Assembly: GCA_933228675.1 (NCBI GenBank)
Contig: OW121743.1
Location: 116,444,542 to 116,508,541, forward strand
Origin: Stomorhina lunata
Lineage: Eukaryota; Arthropoda; Insecta; Diptera; Rhiniidae
Direction: 5' to 3'
DNA: 64,000 nucleotides
Shown here: piece after piece, positions 11,586 through 20,979 of the stretch
How positions within the stretch are numbered: the first letter of the stretch is position 1
How the letters are laid out: each line of letters opens with the position of its first letter
Notes under the pieces: generated by a model
Seen by the model: the letters and a program-made list of their open reading frames with translations, nothing else
The model's database searches: none
Told to the model about the DNA's origin: nothing
Position numbers and translations under genes: made by a program

Positions 11586-14192
11586 CTGTGACTTTTGGCA
11601 CATCTTTGTTCGTCGAAGTCCTTGTAGTGGTAGTTGTAGTGGTTGTCACGGTTTTACCGGGAGATGGAGACTTGGTGCTACGTGGTGAAGTCAAATTAGG
11701 AGTGTCACCTACTTTGGTGGTAACGACTTTGGTTACCACGGTCTTGCCACCTACTGTGCGTGGTGGTGTATTGCGTGTTATGGTGGTGGTGCTAATGCGA
11801 CTGGTTTCCGAGGGGGCACTGTCATGGGAGCCTTCGCGTATATTGCGGCTAAAGGTTTTGGTAGAAGAAACGCTAGAACGTGGTGTGTGTCTAGTGTGAG
11901 AATCAGTTGTATAGCTTTCGCGTCTAGCGTGGTCAACGGGCGAAGAGCTACGCAAAGAAGCTGCAAAGGCTCGATGAGCTTGATCTACTTCCTTCTCTTT
12001 CCTTATAACACGTTCAGTAGTTTCGCGCGTAGTGGTTGAAGGTGTTTTGTATTTATTAGGAGAAGTAGTTCTTGTTTGAGTTTTTGTAGTTGGAGAGCCT
12101 CTGGGTTGTTCTGCAGTTCCATTGGGTTTTCCTGCATTCACACTAGATGGATATCCTTGAGTTGGAGTTCCCTTTGTGGGAGAATTTACCGAGGGAAAGC
12201 CCTGTGGAGAGTACTCTTGGCTGGGAGATTTCCTAGGTGAGCCAGGATATTGATTGTGAGAAGAGGGTAAACCTGCAGCAGGTCTACTGGGAGTTTTAGC
12301 CGAGGGATAGCCCTGGGTTGTATAATCATTACTAGGAGTCTTTGTGGTTCCTGTTGGATAATCCCCATAAGGTTGACGTTCCCCGGGATAAGCGCCTTGA
12401 CCTGGAGTTCTTGTCGAGGGAAACCCTTGAGTAGTATTATCTCCCGGTTTTCCTGGTGTACCTGGATAACCACTTTGAGGCATTTGATCACCCCCGGGTG
12501 TAGTAACCGTATAATTATAAAGGGTATTGTTATCAGTAGTGGTTTGCAAACGAGGGCGATTATTTGGCTGATCATCTCTTATTATCTGATGCTCTATAAC
12601 ACGCTCCGTGTTGCTGGTATGTTTGGCAGTGCGGCTTTTACTTACCACCACCACATCGTCATCACCGTGAGGTGAACTAGTTTTCCCTATTCGAGGGCCG
12701 GGGGAGAATTTATCCAAGGGAAAATCCTGCTCCTGGGGCTGAATTTGTCTTTCATTTGTGTAGTTTTTTGGCTGTTGGCCAGTAGGTTCTCTTACCGAGG
12801 GAAAGCCATGTGTAGTGGTAGTATAGTCGTGAGTTTTATCCGAAATTTGTTGATGGGGTTGATCGTCACGTACAACATGTTCTGTTTCCACAATGCGTTC
12901 GGAGTTGGTCGAAGTTTTGTAGTTGCGTTTCTTTTCGGAACTAACAATTATAACTTCACCATCCTTAGTGGGTATACGACGTTCGGTAATATTGTTCGTG
13001 CTATCAGTATAACGGGGAACTATTGCTTCAGAAGGCATAGAGGAGGGGCCTGCTGGAGAAGGATATCGCTGTGAAGGAGCAGTTTGATAACGTTCGCTAG
13101 GATATTCTTGTGTAGGTTTGTTGGGTCTTACCGAAGGAAACCCCTGTGTGCTAAAGTCATTAGTTATGGGCTTTGGGCGAGACATTGGCTCACCATGGGG
13201 ATGACGATCATCATATTCCTGAATAGTTTCAGACGAAGTTTCGGTGGAATATTTACTGCTGGACTTCTTGACGGTAGAGAAATTTGTTTCTACATCGTCG
13301 GTATGGGTGTCTTGGACATAACGTGTGGTATTGCTATTGTCTACCATATCCTGGCTAGGTCTTGAATAGGGAGACGAATCTGGTTGATAGCTTCTCTGAG
13401 ACGGCTGTTGGCTATCACGTCTTGGTTGGGTTTGATTTGTAGTAGTCGATGTGGTGCGCGTTGTTGGTGTAGTGGGTGTCATCTCTTCGGTTTCGTAACG
13501 TTTGTTGCGTACAATAGTACCGTCAGGTAAACGCTTTACGGTGGTGATCATCTTAACATTAGGCTTGGGATATTCCACGGTATTCGAGATGATTTCACCT
13601 GGTTGTTGCATAAGATGTTGAACATGTTGCTGATATTCAGGCGAGGCCTTATCCATGTCAACATAACGTTTATTCTGTTCGTGCGTCTCTTGAGTTTGAA
13701 CATTTTGCGAAATGTTTTTCTGTTCGGTATTCTGGCGAGTAGTCGACGATTGTTCAGTAGTGCGATGTTCATGTTGATTGTGATGTTGTTGACGTTGTTG
13801 TTGGAATTGTTGTTCGTAAAGGCGTTGTTCCTCCTGCAAACGTTGTTGTTCCTTTTGTTGATGTTGATGAACATCGTATTGATGTTGTGGGCGATGCGAA
13901 TCCATTAAGTATTTTTGGGGTTGTGGTTGATGTCTGGGATAACCATCATCATATTCTGTATTACTAGAAGATTGGAAAACCTGAGATGAAGAAGTGGTTT
14001 TAGAAGAGCTGGTGCGCACTTCAGTGCGTCCAGAATTTTCATCTCCTATAACGACTTTCTCTTGCAAATGGGAATTGGAGCTTTCCATGGCCTTTTTAAT
14101 GAAATTCTTGTCGTCTCCTTCCTGATGAGCACTAGAACGTTGTTCGTTGCGTCCCTTAAACTCGGCAGTGCCACCGTTAATGTTTTCAACAC
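11586..14192 (-). CDS. 869-codon exon of the smoothelin-like gene
   Basis: The exon is 2,607 nt, phase 1 at both ends, starting after a cttctatttcctctag acceptor. The reading frame is already open upstream of the Met at 14088, so that Met is internal. In order the protein shows a basic/acidic N-terminal part, a Gln/His-rich stretch with strong coiled-coil/low-complexity character (about 13,700-13,900), a TTVKRLPDGTIVRNKRYE segment (about 13,490-13,550), at least six spaced copies of a T-x-QG-F/Y-PS motif (about 12,100-13,150), two related RDDQP-containing segments, and a conserved-looking DQAHRAFAASLRSSSP segment (about 11,930-11,980). The C-terminal end is Thr-rich. No enzyme motifs are seen. 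Composition and organisation fit a scaffold or cytoskeletal linker. I do not recognise the orthologue with certainty. Confidence 0.9.
12100..13155 (-). repeat. TxQG(F/Y)PS protein motif repeated at least six times
   Basis: Copies read FSTQGFPSVRP, THGFPSVREP, NTTQGFPSTR, YTTQGYPSAK, SPQGFPSVNS and TQGYPSSVN, spaced unevenly through a Pro/Gly/Ser-rich region of the exon. Spacer sequences are not conserved, which suggests a maintained short linear motif rather than a recent tandem expansion. Confidence 0.75.
13690..13900 (-). repeat. CAA/CAG-rich tract encoding Gln/His-rich sequence
   Basis: On the coding strand the exon carries interrupted CAA, CAG and CAT codons giving QQ, QQQRQQHH and HQHQQKEQQ runs. 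It is a low-complexity glutamine-rich segment likely to vary in length between alleles. Confidence 0.8.
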
Positions 14193-14261
14193 CTAGAGGA
14201 AATAGAAGAAAATTATTTTTTGTTTATTAATTTGTTTAGATACAAATATATAAAAATTTAC
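14193..14261 (-). other. 69-nt phase-1 intron
   Basis: Donor GATG/GTAAAT at 14261 and acceptor ttcctctag ending at 14193. The split codon G/GT gives Gly. Size and borders are typical of fly short introns. Confidence 0.85.
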
Positions 14262-14610
14262 CATCTGTGGTGGCAACAGTTTCTGCTCTAAAACCTCTAC
14301 CATCTGGACTAACTTCCTTTGAGGACTGGACATTCCAACCTGTGGTATTGGGATTATTTAGAGCCATCGATTGAAATTTCATTTCCGTGGGCGATAATGA
14401 ATCTCTTATTTCCTTCGATTTTAAACTCTGGAAACTTTGATCGGCCAAGGCATCGCCATGACTGGTAGCCAAAGGATCTTTACCAAAACCAGCTACAGTA
14501 TTATCAGCCATTATATCCCCTTGATAAAGATCTCTTAAACGGGATTCACGTAACTTGTACAATTGCGAACGTATCTCTTTTTTACGACTGACGTCTTCAG
14601 ATTGCTGCCA
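14262..14610 (-). CDS. Smoothelin-domain exon
   Basis: The exon is 349 nt, entering in phase 0 after a tttcattgcag acceptor and leaving in phase 1. The first 28 or so residues (WQQSEDVSRKKEIRSQLYKL and on) align gaplessly with the helical smoothelin domain: a QS-x-D-x3-RK-x-IR-x2-L-x2-LR-x2-R-x-RD pattern. Vertebrate smoothelins carry this domain ahead of a C-terminal calponin-homology domain and bind actin filaments. The rest (GFGKDPLATSHGDALADQSF, a KSKEIRDSLSPTEMKF segment, then a DGRGFRAETVATTDG end) is polar, with no further domain. The preceding exon, which should end in phase 0 and encode the start of the domain, was not found in the window. The similarity is recalled from family knowledge, not computed. 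Drosophila has a smoothelin-like gene, but I do not assign a symbol. Confidence 0.72.
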
Positions 14611-15748
14611 CTGCAATGAAATTTGGGAAAGAAGTTGAATTAGTTTTTAATATAAATAGATTTTTTTTTTTGGTAAATAGTTTATTTCAAGTTTTTGGCT
14701 GGTAAATTGACCGATTAGATCTTGCGATTTAAAGTCTTTAGACTATTTTTTTGTAAGGCTATATTAAGGCTTATGTCAATAGGGACAATTCGGAAAGTTT
14801 AACAGATATTAACCGATATGTTGGAGAGTATGCCAAAGTTAAACCCATCGTATAAACCATATGATCATAAAGACCTATCATAAAGATTTCATGCTTTTCT
14901 TAAAATTTCATCGAAACATACATATACTTTTTTAGACAAAAACTAAATTATCACACTTTTATGGTGAATAGCAAGATAATGAATATTTGACTGACACAAT
15001 GGAAAATAATTCAGGTATTTTTATATGGTGATATCATTTAATAATATTATTTGTACTTGGCAAATTAAATACTCCCAATTATTTTTTCATTATTTTGCTT
15101 TTATTTAAATTTTGTTTTTATTTTTTACTTTTATTTAATTTAACATACAAGTGGTAAAAATTTGTTTTTTGACAAATTAAATATAAACATAATAAAAATT
15201 TTAAAAAATCATCAACAACGACAACATTTAACTACTCCAACCTTAAAATCTTTTGTTATCAAATCAAACAAAATTTAATTTAATCTTTAAAACAACCTAA
15301 AATGACAAAATCAAAATAAATTTAATTTTTTTTTAAATTGTTCAAAATAATAAACAGGAATAATCGGACATATCAATTTGTTGTGACTACAAATTGTCTA
15401 TAAAAATATTTTGAATTCTAAATTCTTAAGATTAGACCCTTTTTATACTTTGGAACGAGGCATTATGACCAACAATTTGATGTCTATCATTTTTCGATTA
15501 GAGTTTTTTTTTATACGAAAAGAATCCGTTTATGGTTAAAATATTTTAAATTTAATTTCAATCGAAGTGTAATAAATCTCATTGTAAATACTTAAAAAGG
15601 AATTCTGATCATTTATTTGATCAGCAAGTTCTATATTTGGTTGACTGACAAATTAGATTTTTTTAAACGTAAAAATGCTTACAAAAAAATTTGTATAATT
15701 TAAAAACAAATATTAAAATGTTTTTCTGAATGTTTAATAATGTCTTAC
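14611..15748. other. AT-rich intron or upstream sequence
   Basis: No coding frame, RNA gene or element is recognised. This is sequence 5' of the smoothelin-domain exon and therefore presumably intron. Confidence 0.6.
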
Positions 15749-15883
15749 TTGGAGTACTAATAGGATATTGGACCCTGTCTCTGATATTACCAACCTGTTC
15801 TGTTAAACTCAGAAGTTTAACATATGGTAGTGGGCTATTAGGCCATTTCTCATTCTCAAATGAAGTCATCATATTATTCAACA
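15749..15883 (-). CDS. Orphan candidate exon (45 codons), unassigned
   Basis: A minus-strand open frame is bordered by an acgtgcaattacag acceptor and a CCAA/GTAAGAC donor. Both ends are phase 1 and the length is 135 nt. The peptide (LNNMMTSFENEKWPNSPLPY and on) has balanced composition unlike random AT-rich DNA. It cannot precede the exon at 14610 directly, because that exon enters in phase 0. It may be a skipped or alternative exon, a relic of a retrocopy, or chance. No family is recognised. Confidence 0.3.
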
Positions 15884-16229
15884 CTGTAATTGCACGTAAT
15901 GCCTATTTTTAGAACAGTAAAGTTTTGCCATTTGTTGTTATTTAGACGCATTGTTAAAGAATTTGTTCTTTATTGTTTTTACATCGACAGCGTGTTATTG
16001 CTGTAGGCTTAATACTGAAAGAGGATGTCTTTGTAATTGATAATTTTAATAAAAATTAAATTACAGAAATTATGGTTTACATTTTATTTTCATTTTTTTT
16101 GCTATTGGACCAACACTCAGGGAATGCATATGCATTATGATTGAACTAGGAAAATAAGTTGTGGGAAGGAGGATAGAGGGAGTAGTGTTTGTGGATATTC
16201 GATTTGAACCTTTGGATATCACATTCGTG
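15884..16229. other. AT-rich non-coding sequence
   Basis: Nothing recognised between the orphan exon candidate and the LINE remnant. Confidence 0.5.
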
Positions 16230-16637
16230 CTGTGCGGCTAAAAAATGAGTTTTCTATAGTGCGTCGTGAGATTCACTGGAAAATCGACCACAAAGGGATG
16301 AGCCCTTGTTGAGTTACGTGTGCTACGAAGAAATGTACGGGTTTCAGGAACAAGATCCCTAATTTCGTTTGAGCACATGCCATTATAGTAACGATAGAAC
16401 AGTGAAACGCAACCTACATTACAACGATGCTCCAATGAGGCAATAGAGTTGGCTACCTTGTACACGCTGAAAAACAGATTTTGAAGCACCGGCCCATACA
16501 TGAGACTTGTCGGTCTGAATTAAGTGCTATATTTGTCGGTCTGATATAAGTGCTATAGATATTAAGGAGATCAATTGGAGTGAAGTATGTCTTACACCGC
16601 TTTAGAAAATCGAGGCACTTGAATGCTTTTTTCGACA
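16230..16637 (-). pseudogene. Jockey-like LINE, C-terminal part of the RT ORF
   Basis: The minus strand reads SKKAFKCLDFLKRCKTYFTP, then a frame-shifted NSIASLEHRCNVGCVSLFYR segment, and later RAHPFVVDFP. This is the typical region after the polymerase domain of Jockey-type non-LTR retrotransposons of flies. At least one frameshift and small losses (near 16,470-16,520) disable it. It continues, after the inserted Mutator-like element is ignored, into the segment at 19001-19490, with the reading frame restored exactly across the insertion point. Confidence 0.75.
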
Positions 16638-16646
16638 TTTGAAAAA
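16638..16646. repeat. 9-bp target-site duplication, left copy (TTTGAAAAA)
   Basis: The same nine bases occur at 18992-19000 directly outside the opposite terminal inverted repeat. Nine bases is the usual Mutator-superfamily duplication. Confidence 0.9.
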
Positions 16647-16885
16647 GGCGACATGAAATAACCCCCAATGAAATAACCCCCAATTAAAAAATGAAATAAG
16701 GCCCAATAAAAATCGAAAACTTAAAATTGGGGTTTATTTCATTTTTATTGGGATTTATTTCACTGTAAATTGGGGTTTATTTCGTTATGAAACTATTTAA
16801 AAAAATATATATTTTTTAATTGGAGTTTATTTCATGTAAAATAAATTTGGGGGTTATTTCATTTTTTTTGGGGTTTATTTCATTT
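16647..16885. repeat. MULE left terminal and subterminal repeat region
   Basis: After the 23-bp terminal repeat, a GAAATAACCCCCAAT unit is immediately repeated, then at least five diverged, mostly reverse-oriented TTGGGG/GTTTATTTCATT units follow. Such clustered subterminal motifs are commonly transposase-binding sites in DNA transposons. Confidence 0.7.
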
Positions 16886-17047
16886 TCATAAAAATGATAT
16901 TTTGAACATTTTTCCGAATTCCAAAAATTCTAAAATTCCTTAAAAAACCGTTAGGAAGTATTTTTGATGCAAAGGGAAAAATGCTTTGTCAAAAAATATT
17001 ACTCTTTCGTTGACTTTTGAGCCGTAAAGTTCAATTAAAAATCAGAA

Positions 17048-17379
17048 ATGCTATTCGAAATTATTAGTGGTCGCCGTATTAATAGTAAATTGTTGTATTC
17101 GGTAGGCGAAGAACAATTATATGCAAAAAAATCAACGTATAAAGATATAACATTTTATGTTTGTTACGAAAAAAAATGTAGATCTCGTGTGTTCTTAAAA
17201 GACAATACCCTATCGAAATACGCCGATTTTATACAGCATAATCACGGTAGCCAGAAACAACTATATGAAGAATTCAAGGCTCTTCATGAAATAAAAAGTG
17301 AGTGCTTAAACCTAAATTGCCTTGGTGAAAGTACTGCAATTACAGGAATAAGGGAAACTTTCAAACGCGTTTCGAATAG
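17048..17379 (+). CDS. MULE exon 1: FLYWCH-type zinc finger
   Basis: The Met at 17048 is followed by an SGRRINSKLLYS-x-GEEQLYAKK segment, then FYVCYEKKC and a downstream FIQHNHGS. This is the Cys-x5-Cys and HxH arrangement of FLYWCH zinc fingers that precede MULE transposases in insects. The exon ends AATAG/GTAAGA in phase 2 at 17379. Its 110 codons join exactly in frame to the next exon. I infer it binds element ends. Confidence 0.72.
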
Positions 17380-17433
17380 GTAAGAAAGTTATGGTATTTT
17401 ATTGAAATTGTATAAAGATTTCCTTTTTAACAG
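17380..17433 (+). other. 54-nt intron of the MULE gene
   Basis: GTAAGA donor at 17380, tttttaacag acceptor ending at 17433. The split codon AG/A gives Arg and preserves the frame. Confidence 0.75.
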
Positions 17434-17806
17434 ATCTCAGGAAGCAACAAAAAATCTAGATTTTTCCAAATTAAAACGCGGATTGCAATACCTGTCAAGT
17501 ACTGTGTACAAGACCTCGCCAAAGACCCCAGCGGAAGTCCAGGAGGCTTTTGAAAAAGAAGCTGTTTTCAAAAATTTTGGAATGACCAGACATGATGGTG
17601 GAAATGCAACACCTTTTTTCAAAGTATGCCACAACGAAAAAGATTTTTCTTATTGCTTGTTTGCTTCAGACAAATGTGTAAACTTGATAAAGGAAAATAT
17701 ACCAGACAGTGAGCGTAGAAAAATTTTAGTCGATGGTACTTTTGCTGTAGTCCCTATGGGTTGCTTTAAGCAATTAATAATAATTGCAATAGAGTATTTA
17801 GAAAAG
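17434..17806 (+). pseudogene. MULE exon 2: start of the transposase domain
   Basis: Reads SQEATKNLDFSKLKRGLQYL and, near the end, RRKILVDGTFAVVPMGCFKQ. ILVDGTF is the first-aspartate motif of MULE transposases. After EYLEK at 17806 (AAG/GTATGT) the homologous core breaks off. The following 164 bp are not recognisable transposase, so the element has an internal deletion and is probably non-autonomous. Confidence 0.7.
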
Positions 17807-17970
17807 GTATGTATTTTTTGAAGTTAAAAATGTATGGTATAGTTTTTGAAGTGAAAAATATAGTGTACATAGTAGGAAGAAGCGCCGCAGGCGAAAAATT
17901 TTTTTCGTAGTAAAAATCACGGTGAAAAATGTTTTTTGTAAAAAAAATCGCGGCCTCCTTCCCACATTAG

Positions 17971-18070
17971 GAGCTCATTTGATGCAATCAAAAATGATGT
18001 TCAAAAATTTGATCATCATTATAAATTTATTTCATTTTTTCACTATTTTGAAAACCAGTGGCTAAACAAG
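17971..18070 (+). pseudogene. MULE transposase C-terminal remnant exon
   Basis: An open stretch reading SSFDAIKNDVQKFDHHYKFI, then HYFENQWLNK, ends AAG/GTAACA in phase 0 and is compatible with the next exon. An acceptor-like cccacattag precedes it, but its phase does not match exon 2 (phase 0 end), consistent with the missing core between them. The YF-x3-W motif is typical shortly before the C-terminal RTT-x2-LE motif of MULEs. Confidence 0.55.
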
Positions 18071-18122
18071 GTAACAAGATCAATATCACATTTATATTTT
18101 GTTTTAATTTTTTACTTTTCAG

Positions 18123-18740
18123 ATTGGTCCGGAGGGAATGTCCGTCTCTGAGACAACAACAAGAACGACTTCTTCTTTGGAAGCCTACAATGGTGTCTTG
18201 GGAAAATTAATACCCAAAAATGGCAACTTTTTCAAATTCATACAAGTTCTCCAGGGCGAAGAGTTGACAAGAAGCCGGGAATTTGAAAAATTCTGTGAAA
18301 GTGGAGGGTCCTTTGGAAAAGTCAAACGTCGAAAGAAGGGCATCGAGAAACACTCAAAGATATTAAAGTCCTTAGATGAATTAGAAAAAGGTTCGATTAC
18401 TGCTTCGACATTTTTAAATAGAATGGTTTATCCTTCAAACAAAACGTGTATAAATATGGAACCTGACGAGGACTTGTTTGAAGACATTTTCTATTTGGAG
18501 GAAGAAGAAGAAGACGCGGAAGAGGAAGAAACACCTCAAGAATTACGAAATGTTGATGCAAAGCTCTGTGTGGTTTGTGTTTCTGAGGAGCCAAACATTT
18601 TACTTTTGCCCTGCAAACATTTAAAAATTTGCAGTGCATGTCTTTTGAAACTGCAAGCAAATTCCATTGCAAGTGATGAAACGTTAATTTGTCCTGTATG
18701 TCGCCAACAAGTAGATGATACAATGCAAGTCTTTTTGTAA
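18123..18740 (+). CDS. MULE last exon: transposase tail plus IAP-type RING finger
   Basis: The acceptor tttacttttcag precedes IGPEGMSVSETTTRTTSSLE, matching the RTxx-LE C-terminal motif of MULE transposases. After a basic stretch (KVKRRKKGIEK) and an acidic run (EEEEEDAEEEE) comes a complete RING: C-x2-C-x11-C-x-H-x3-C-x2-C-x16-C-x2-C (LCVVC to ICPVC), resembling the C-terminal RING of inhibitor-of-apoptosis and related E3 ligases. All eight metal ligands are present. The ORF stops at 18740. A RING on a MULE suggests ubiquitin ligase activity or a captured host domain; function is inferred. Confidence 0.72.
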   Translation: MGPEGMSVSETTTRTTSSLEAYNGVLGKLIPKNGNFFKFIQVLQGEELTRSREFEKFCESGGSFGKVKRRKKGIEKHSKILKSLDELEKGSITASTFLNRMVYPSNKTCINMEPDEDLFEDIFYLEEEEEDAEEEETPQELRNVDAKLCVVCVSEEPNILLLPCKHLKICSACLLKLQANSIASDETLICPVCRQQVDDTMQVFL

Positions 18741-18754
18741 AAAATAAAAATTTC

Positions 18755-18991
18755 AAATACTAAATTTTTGGGCCTTATTTCATTTTTTCGGGAATTATTT
18801 CATTGGGATTTATTTCATAATTTTTACTTAATTTCAGTGAAAAATCCTAAAGCTATTTTGGAAATTGGGAGTTATTTCACAAAAATTTGTTATTTTTTCA
18901 TATTTCATCTTTTGGGAGTTATTTCGTTTTTTGGGGTTTATTTCATTGGGGTTTATTTCATTTTGCTAATTGGGGGTTATTTCATGTCGCC
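18755..18991. repeat. MULE right subterminal and terminal repeat region
   Basis: Contains at least seven variants of GGG(G)TTTATTTCATT or GGGAGTTATTTC, ending in the inverted copy of the 23-bp left terminus. Confidence 0.7.
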
Positions 18992-19000
18992 TTTGAAAAA
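18992..19000. repeat. 9-bp target-site duplication, right copy
   Basis: TTTGAAAAA, identical to 16638-16646. Confidence 0.9.
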
Positions 19001-19490
19001 CGTAATTAGTCCAACGGACATCACACTGAATTTTCAAGCCTAGAACATCAAGAGTTACTGATTCCTCAATATTTATACCACCCATAATGCAACATTGTTC
19101 GTAACGCGTTTATGTGTTAACACACAACATTGGGTCTTTCGAGCGTTGCAGTGTAGACCCTATTTAAACGACCCCAATTGGATATTGTAGGTAGGTCGGA
19201 ATTAAGCATATCATTCATGGATTGCCTCTTAGAATTGATCTCCAATATAATTGGCCTGTAGTTGAATGAATACGAATGACAGATGTTGCTATCATCTGCA
19301 TAAGAGTAGATAGGGTTGGAAGTTTGACATAGAAGGTCATTTAGAAAAATAAGAAATAGAGTAGGAGAATGAACGGAGCCTTGTGGTACCCCCGAATTAA
19401 TCTTGAACTCGCCGGACGATATCCCATCTATAACAACTCTTATAGTGCGATCTCTGAGAAAGTTCGATATAAACCGAGAGAAATTTGTGG
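19001..19490 (-). pseudogene. Jockey-like LINE, reverse-transcriptase core
   Basis: The minus strand reads NSGVPQGSVHSPTLFLIFLN, then IYSYADDSNICHSYSFNYRP, then WGRLNRVYTATLERPNVV. These are the RT motifs around the YADD catalytic site of a Jockey-clade non-LTR element. An in-frame stop and other damage follow. Continues at 16637 downstream of the inserted MULE. Confidence 0.8.
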
Positions 19491-19790
19491 CGTAATATAA
19501 ATTTATCTTATTTCCTAATTAAAAAACACTTGTTTTAAAAATACTTGTTTTGTAATATTATTTTTAAATCACAAAAACATTGAATTTAATTTTTATTGTC
19601 ATTTGAAAATTAAAAAATCTTTTTCATTCTTCTTTTAAATTTTTAAAATATAAAAACGTAATTTTTTGTAAATAAATAATTTTTATACAAAACTTTAAAA
19701 TTCGGTTCTTGTGTTTTATTCATTTTAACCAACACATATAACCGCCAAAATTGGTGAATTCGCTGTTTGAGAATCAAAGAAGAACACAAA
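19491..19790. other. AT-rich leader next to a gag fragment
   Basis: No gene or clear long terminal repeat is recognised. It may be the 5' leader of the retroelement fragment that follows. Confidence 0.4.
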
Positions 19791-20440
19791 GATGTCGGTG
19801 AGTAATTCTGAAGTCGAATTTTCTTCATTGCCGCCTGTAAATGAAATTGCGAGAGTTTCCGTGAAGGTACCGCCATTTTGGAAGACAAATCCTGCTTTAT
19901 GATTTAAGCAAGTCGAAAGCCAATTCATCACTAGTGGCATTACCTCTGATTCAACGAAGTTTCATACAATTGTCTATTGAAGCAAATATCCTTGCGGAAG
20001 TAAGTGATTTAATCTTGCATCCTCCAGAAACCAATATGTACGAAACCCTTAAGAAACGCTTGCAAGAACGCTTTATCGATTCAGAAGAAAAGCAACTGAA
20101 AAAGTTACTACGCGACGTTGAGTTGGGGGACAGAAAGCCTTCTGCACTTTTACGTGAGATGACAACGTTATCATCCGGTAAGGTTTCTGACGAGCTGCTA
20201 AAAAATTTATGGATGCAACGCCTTCCTAAACAAACGCAAGCTATATTGTCTGTAAGTAGTGAATCTTAAAGCAAGTTAGCTTTTATGGCAGACAAAATCT
20301 CAGACACTTCAGAAATATGGGATATAAATGCCATTTTAGAGATAAGTGCTCTTGAAAGAAAAATTGAAGCACTTACAAAGCAGATGGAAGCTTTATTTTT
20401 AGGAAATAATCGATCAAGAAGCCAAAGTCGAAATGCAAAA
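19791..20440 (+). pseudogene. LTR-retroelement gag fragment (Gypsy/Pao type), broken
   Basis: Segments resemble insect LTR-retrotransposon gag: an N-terminal PPFWKTNPAL stretch ended by a stop, then in another frame LILHPPETNMYETLKKRLQE, a KKLLRDVELG segment, LWMQRLPKQT and an RSRSQSRN basic stretch. There is at least one stop and one frameshift, plus a stop near 20,266. No protease, polymerase or integrase follows: the sequence switches at about 20,440 to a mariner. It is an inactive fragment. Confidence 0.65.
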
Positions 20441-20979
20441 GGCCGATACATCATCGTTTCCCTCGTTCCGCTGAAAATATCGCTGTTGTAAGTGAAAGTG
20501 TTGCCGAGCACTCAAATGTGTCGATTTCTCATCGTTCTCAGGAATTTGGACTGTCTTACGGCAGATTATTGAAGGATACAACATGGAGAATATGTGGATT
20601 CAACAAGACGGTGCCACACAGCTCGAGCGAATATGGCTTTATTGGCCACCAAGATCATGCGATTTGATACCATTAGGTATTTTTTGTGGGGCTACGCGAA
20701 AGACCGTGTTTATTCAGATAAACCTTTAACACTTAAAAACCAACATTTGTCATGTTATGGCTGAAATACGGGGAAATGTGTGTCAAAAAGTGATTGAAAA
20801 TTACCTCAAAAGAATCAATGCTTGCAACATTTCGCGTGGTGGTCATTTGAATGATGTAGTGTTTCACACTTAATGTCAACGTTCAAACTTTATAATAAAA
20901 AAGAAATATCATGAAAAAAAACTAGTTTGTATGTGTTTTATTTACGTTCACTTTTAAAACCGCAAAATAGATAACCCGA
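20441..20979 (+). mobile_element. 5'-truncated DD41D mariner-like element
   Basis: The sequence matches the element at 24074-24846 from its HHRFARS-P-ENIAAV region onward, then WIQQDGAT and a damaged WPPRSCD region where the third catalytic Asp is Gly (PLG). Its right terminus is a GGGTTATCTATTTTG-type inverted end at 20979, followed by TA. There are internal deletions and frameshifts. It is fused directly to the gag fragment on its left, so its left end is lost. Confidence 0.65.

Larger units (their letters stand above)
16647..18991 (+). mobile_element. Mutator-like element (MULE) with FLYWCH and RING coding segments
   Basis: A 2,345-bp element has perfect 23-bp terminal inverted repeats beginning GGCGACATGAAATAACCCCC and flanking 9-bp duplications. 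Inside both ends lie several variants of a TTGGGGTTTATTTCATT motif (about 16,665-16,885 and 18,765-18,985), forming repeated subterminal arrays. The interior encodes a spliced protein with an N-terminal FLYWCH-like zinc finger, the start of a MULE transposase (VDGTF), a C-terminal transposase segment and an IAP-type RING finger. The middle of the transposase, including most of the catalytic core, is missing. The element interrupts a Jockey-like LINE. Structure and target duplication are seen; the superfamily call combines these with motif knowledge. Confidence 0.88.

Noticed and set aside
11588..13908. Plus-strand ORFs of about 70-110 aa over the 869-codon exon
   Set aside because: Antisense shadows of the spliced gene.
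16497..16560. Short direct repeat GTCGGTCTGA-TAAGTGCTATA in the LINE as a functional repeat
   Set aside because: It is a local small duplication inside a dead LINE and explains one of its frame disruptions.
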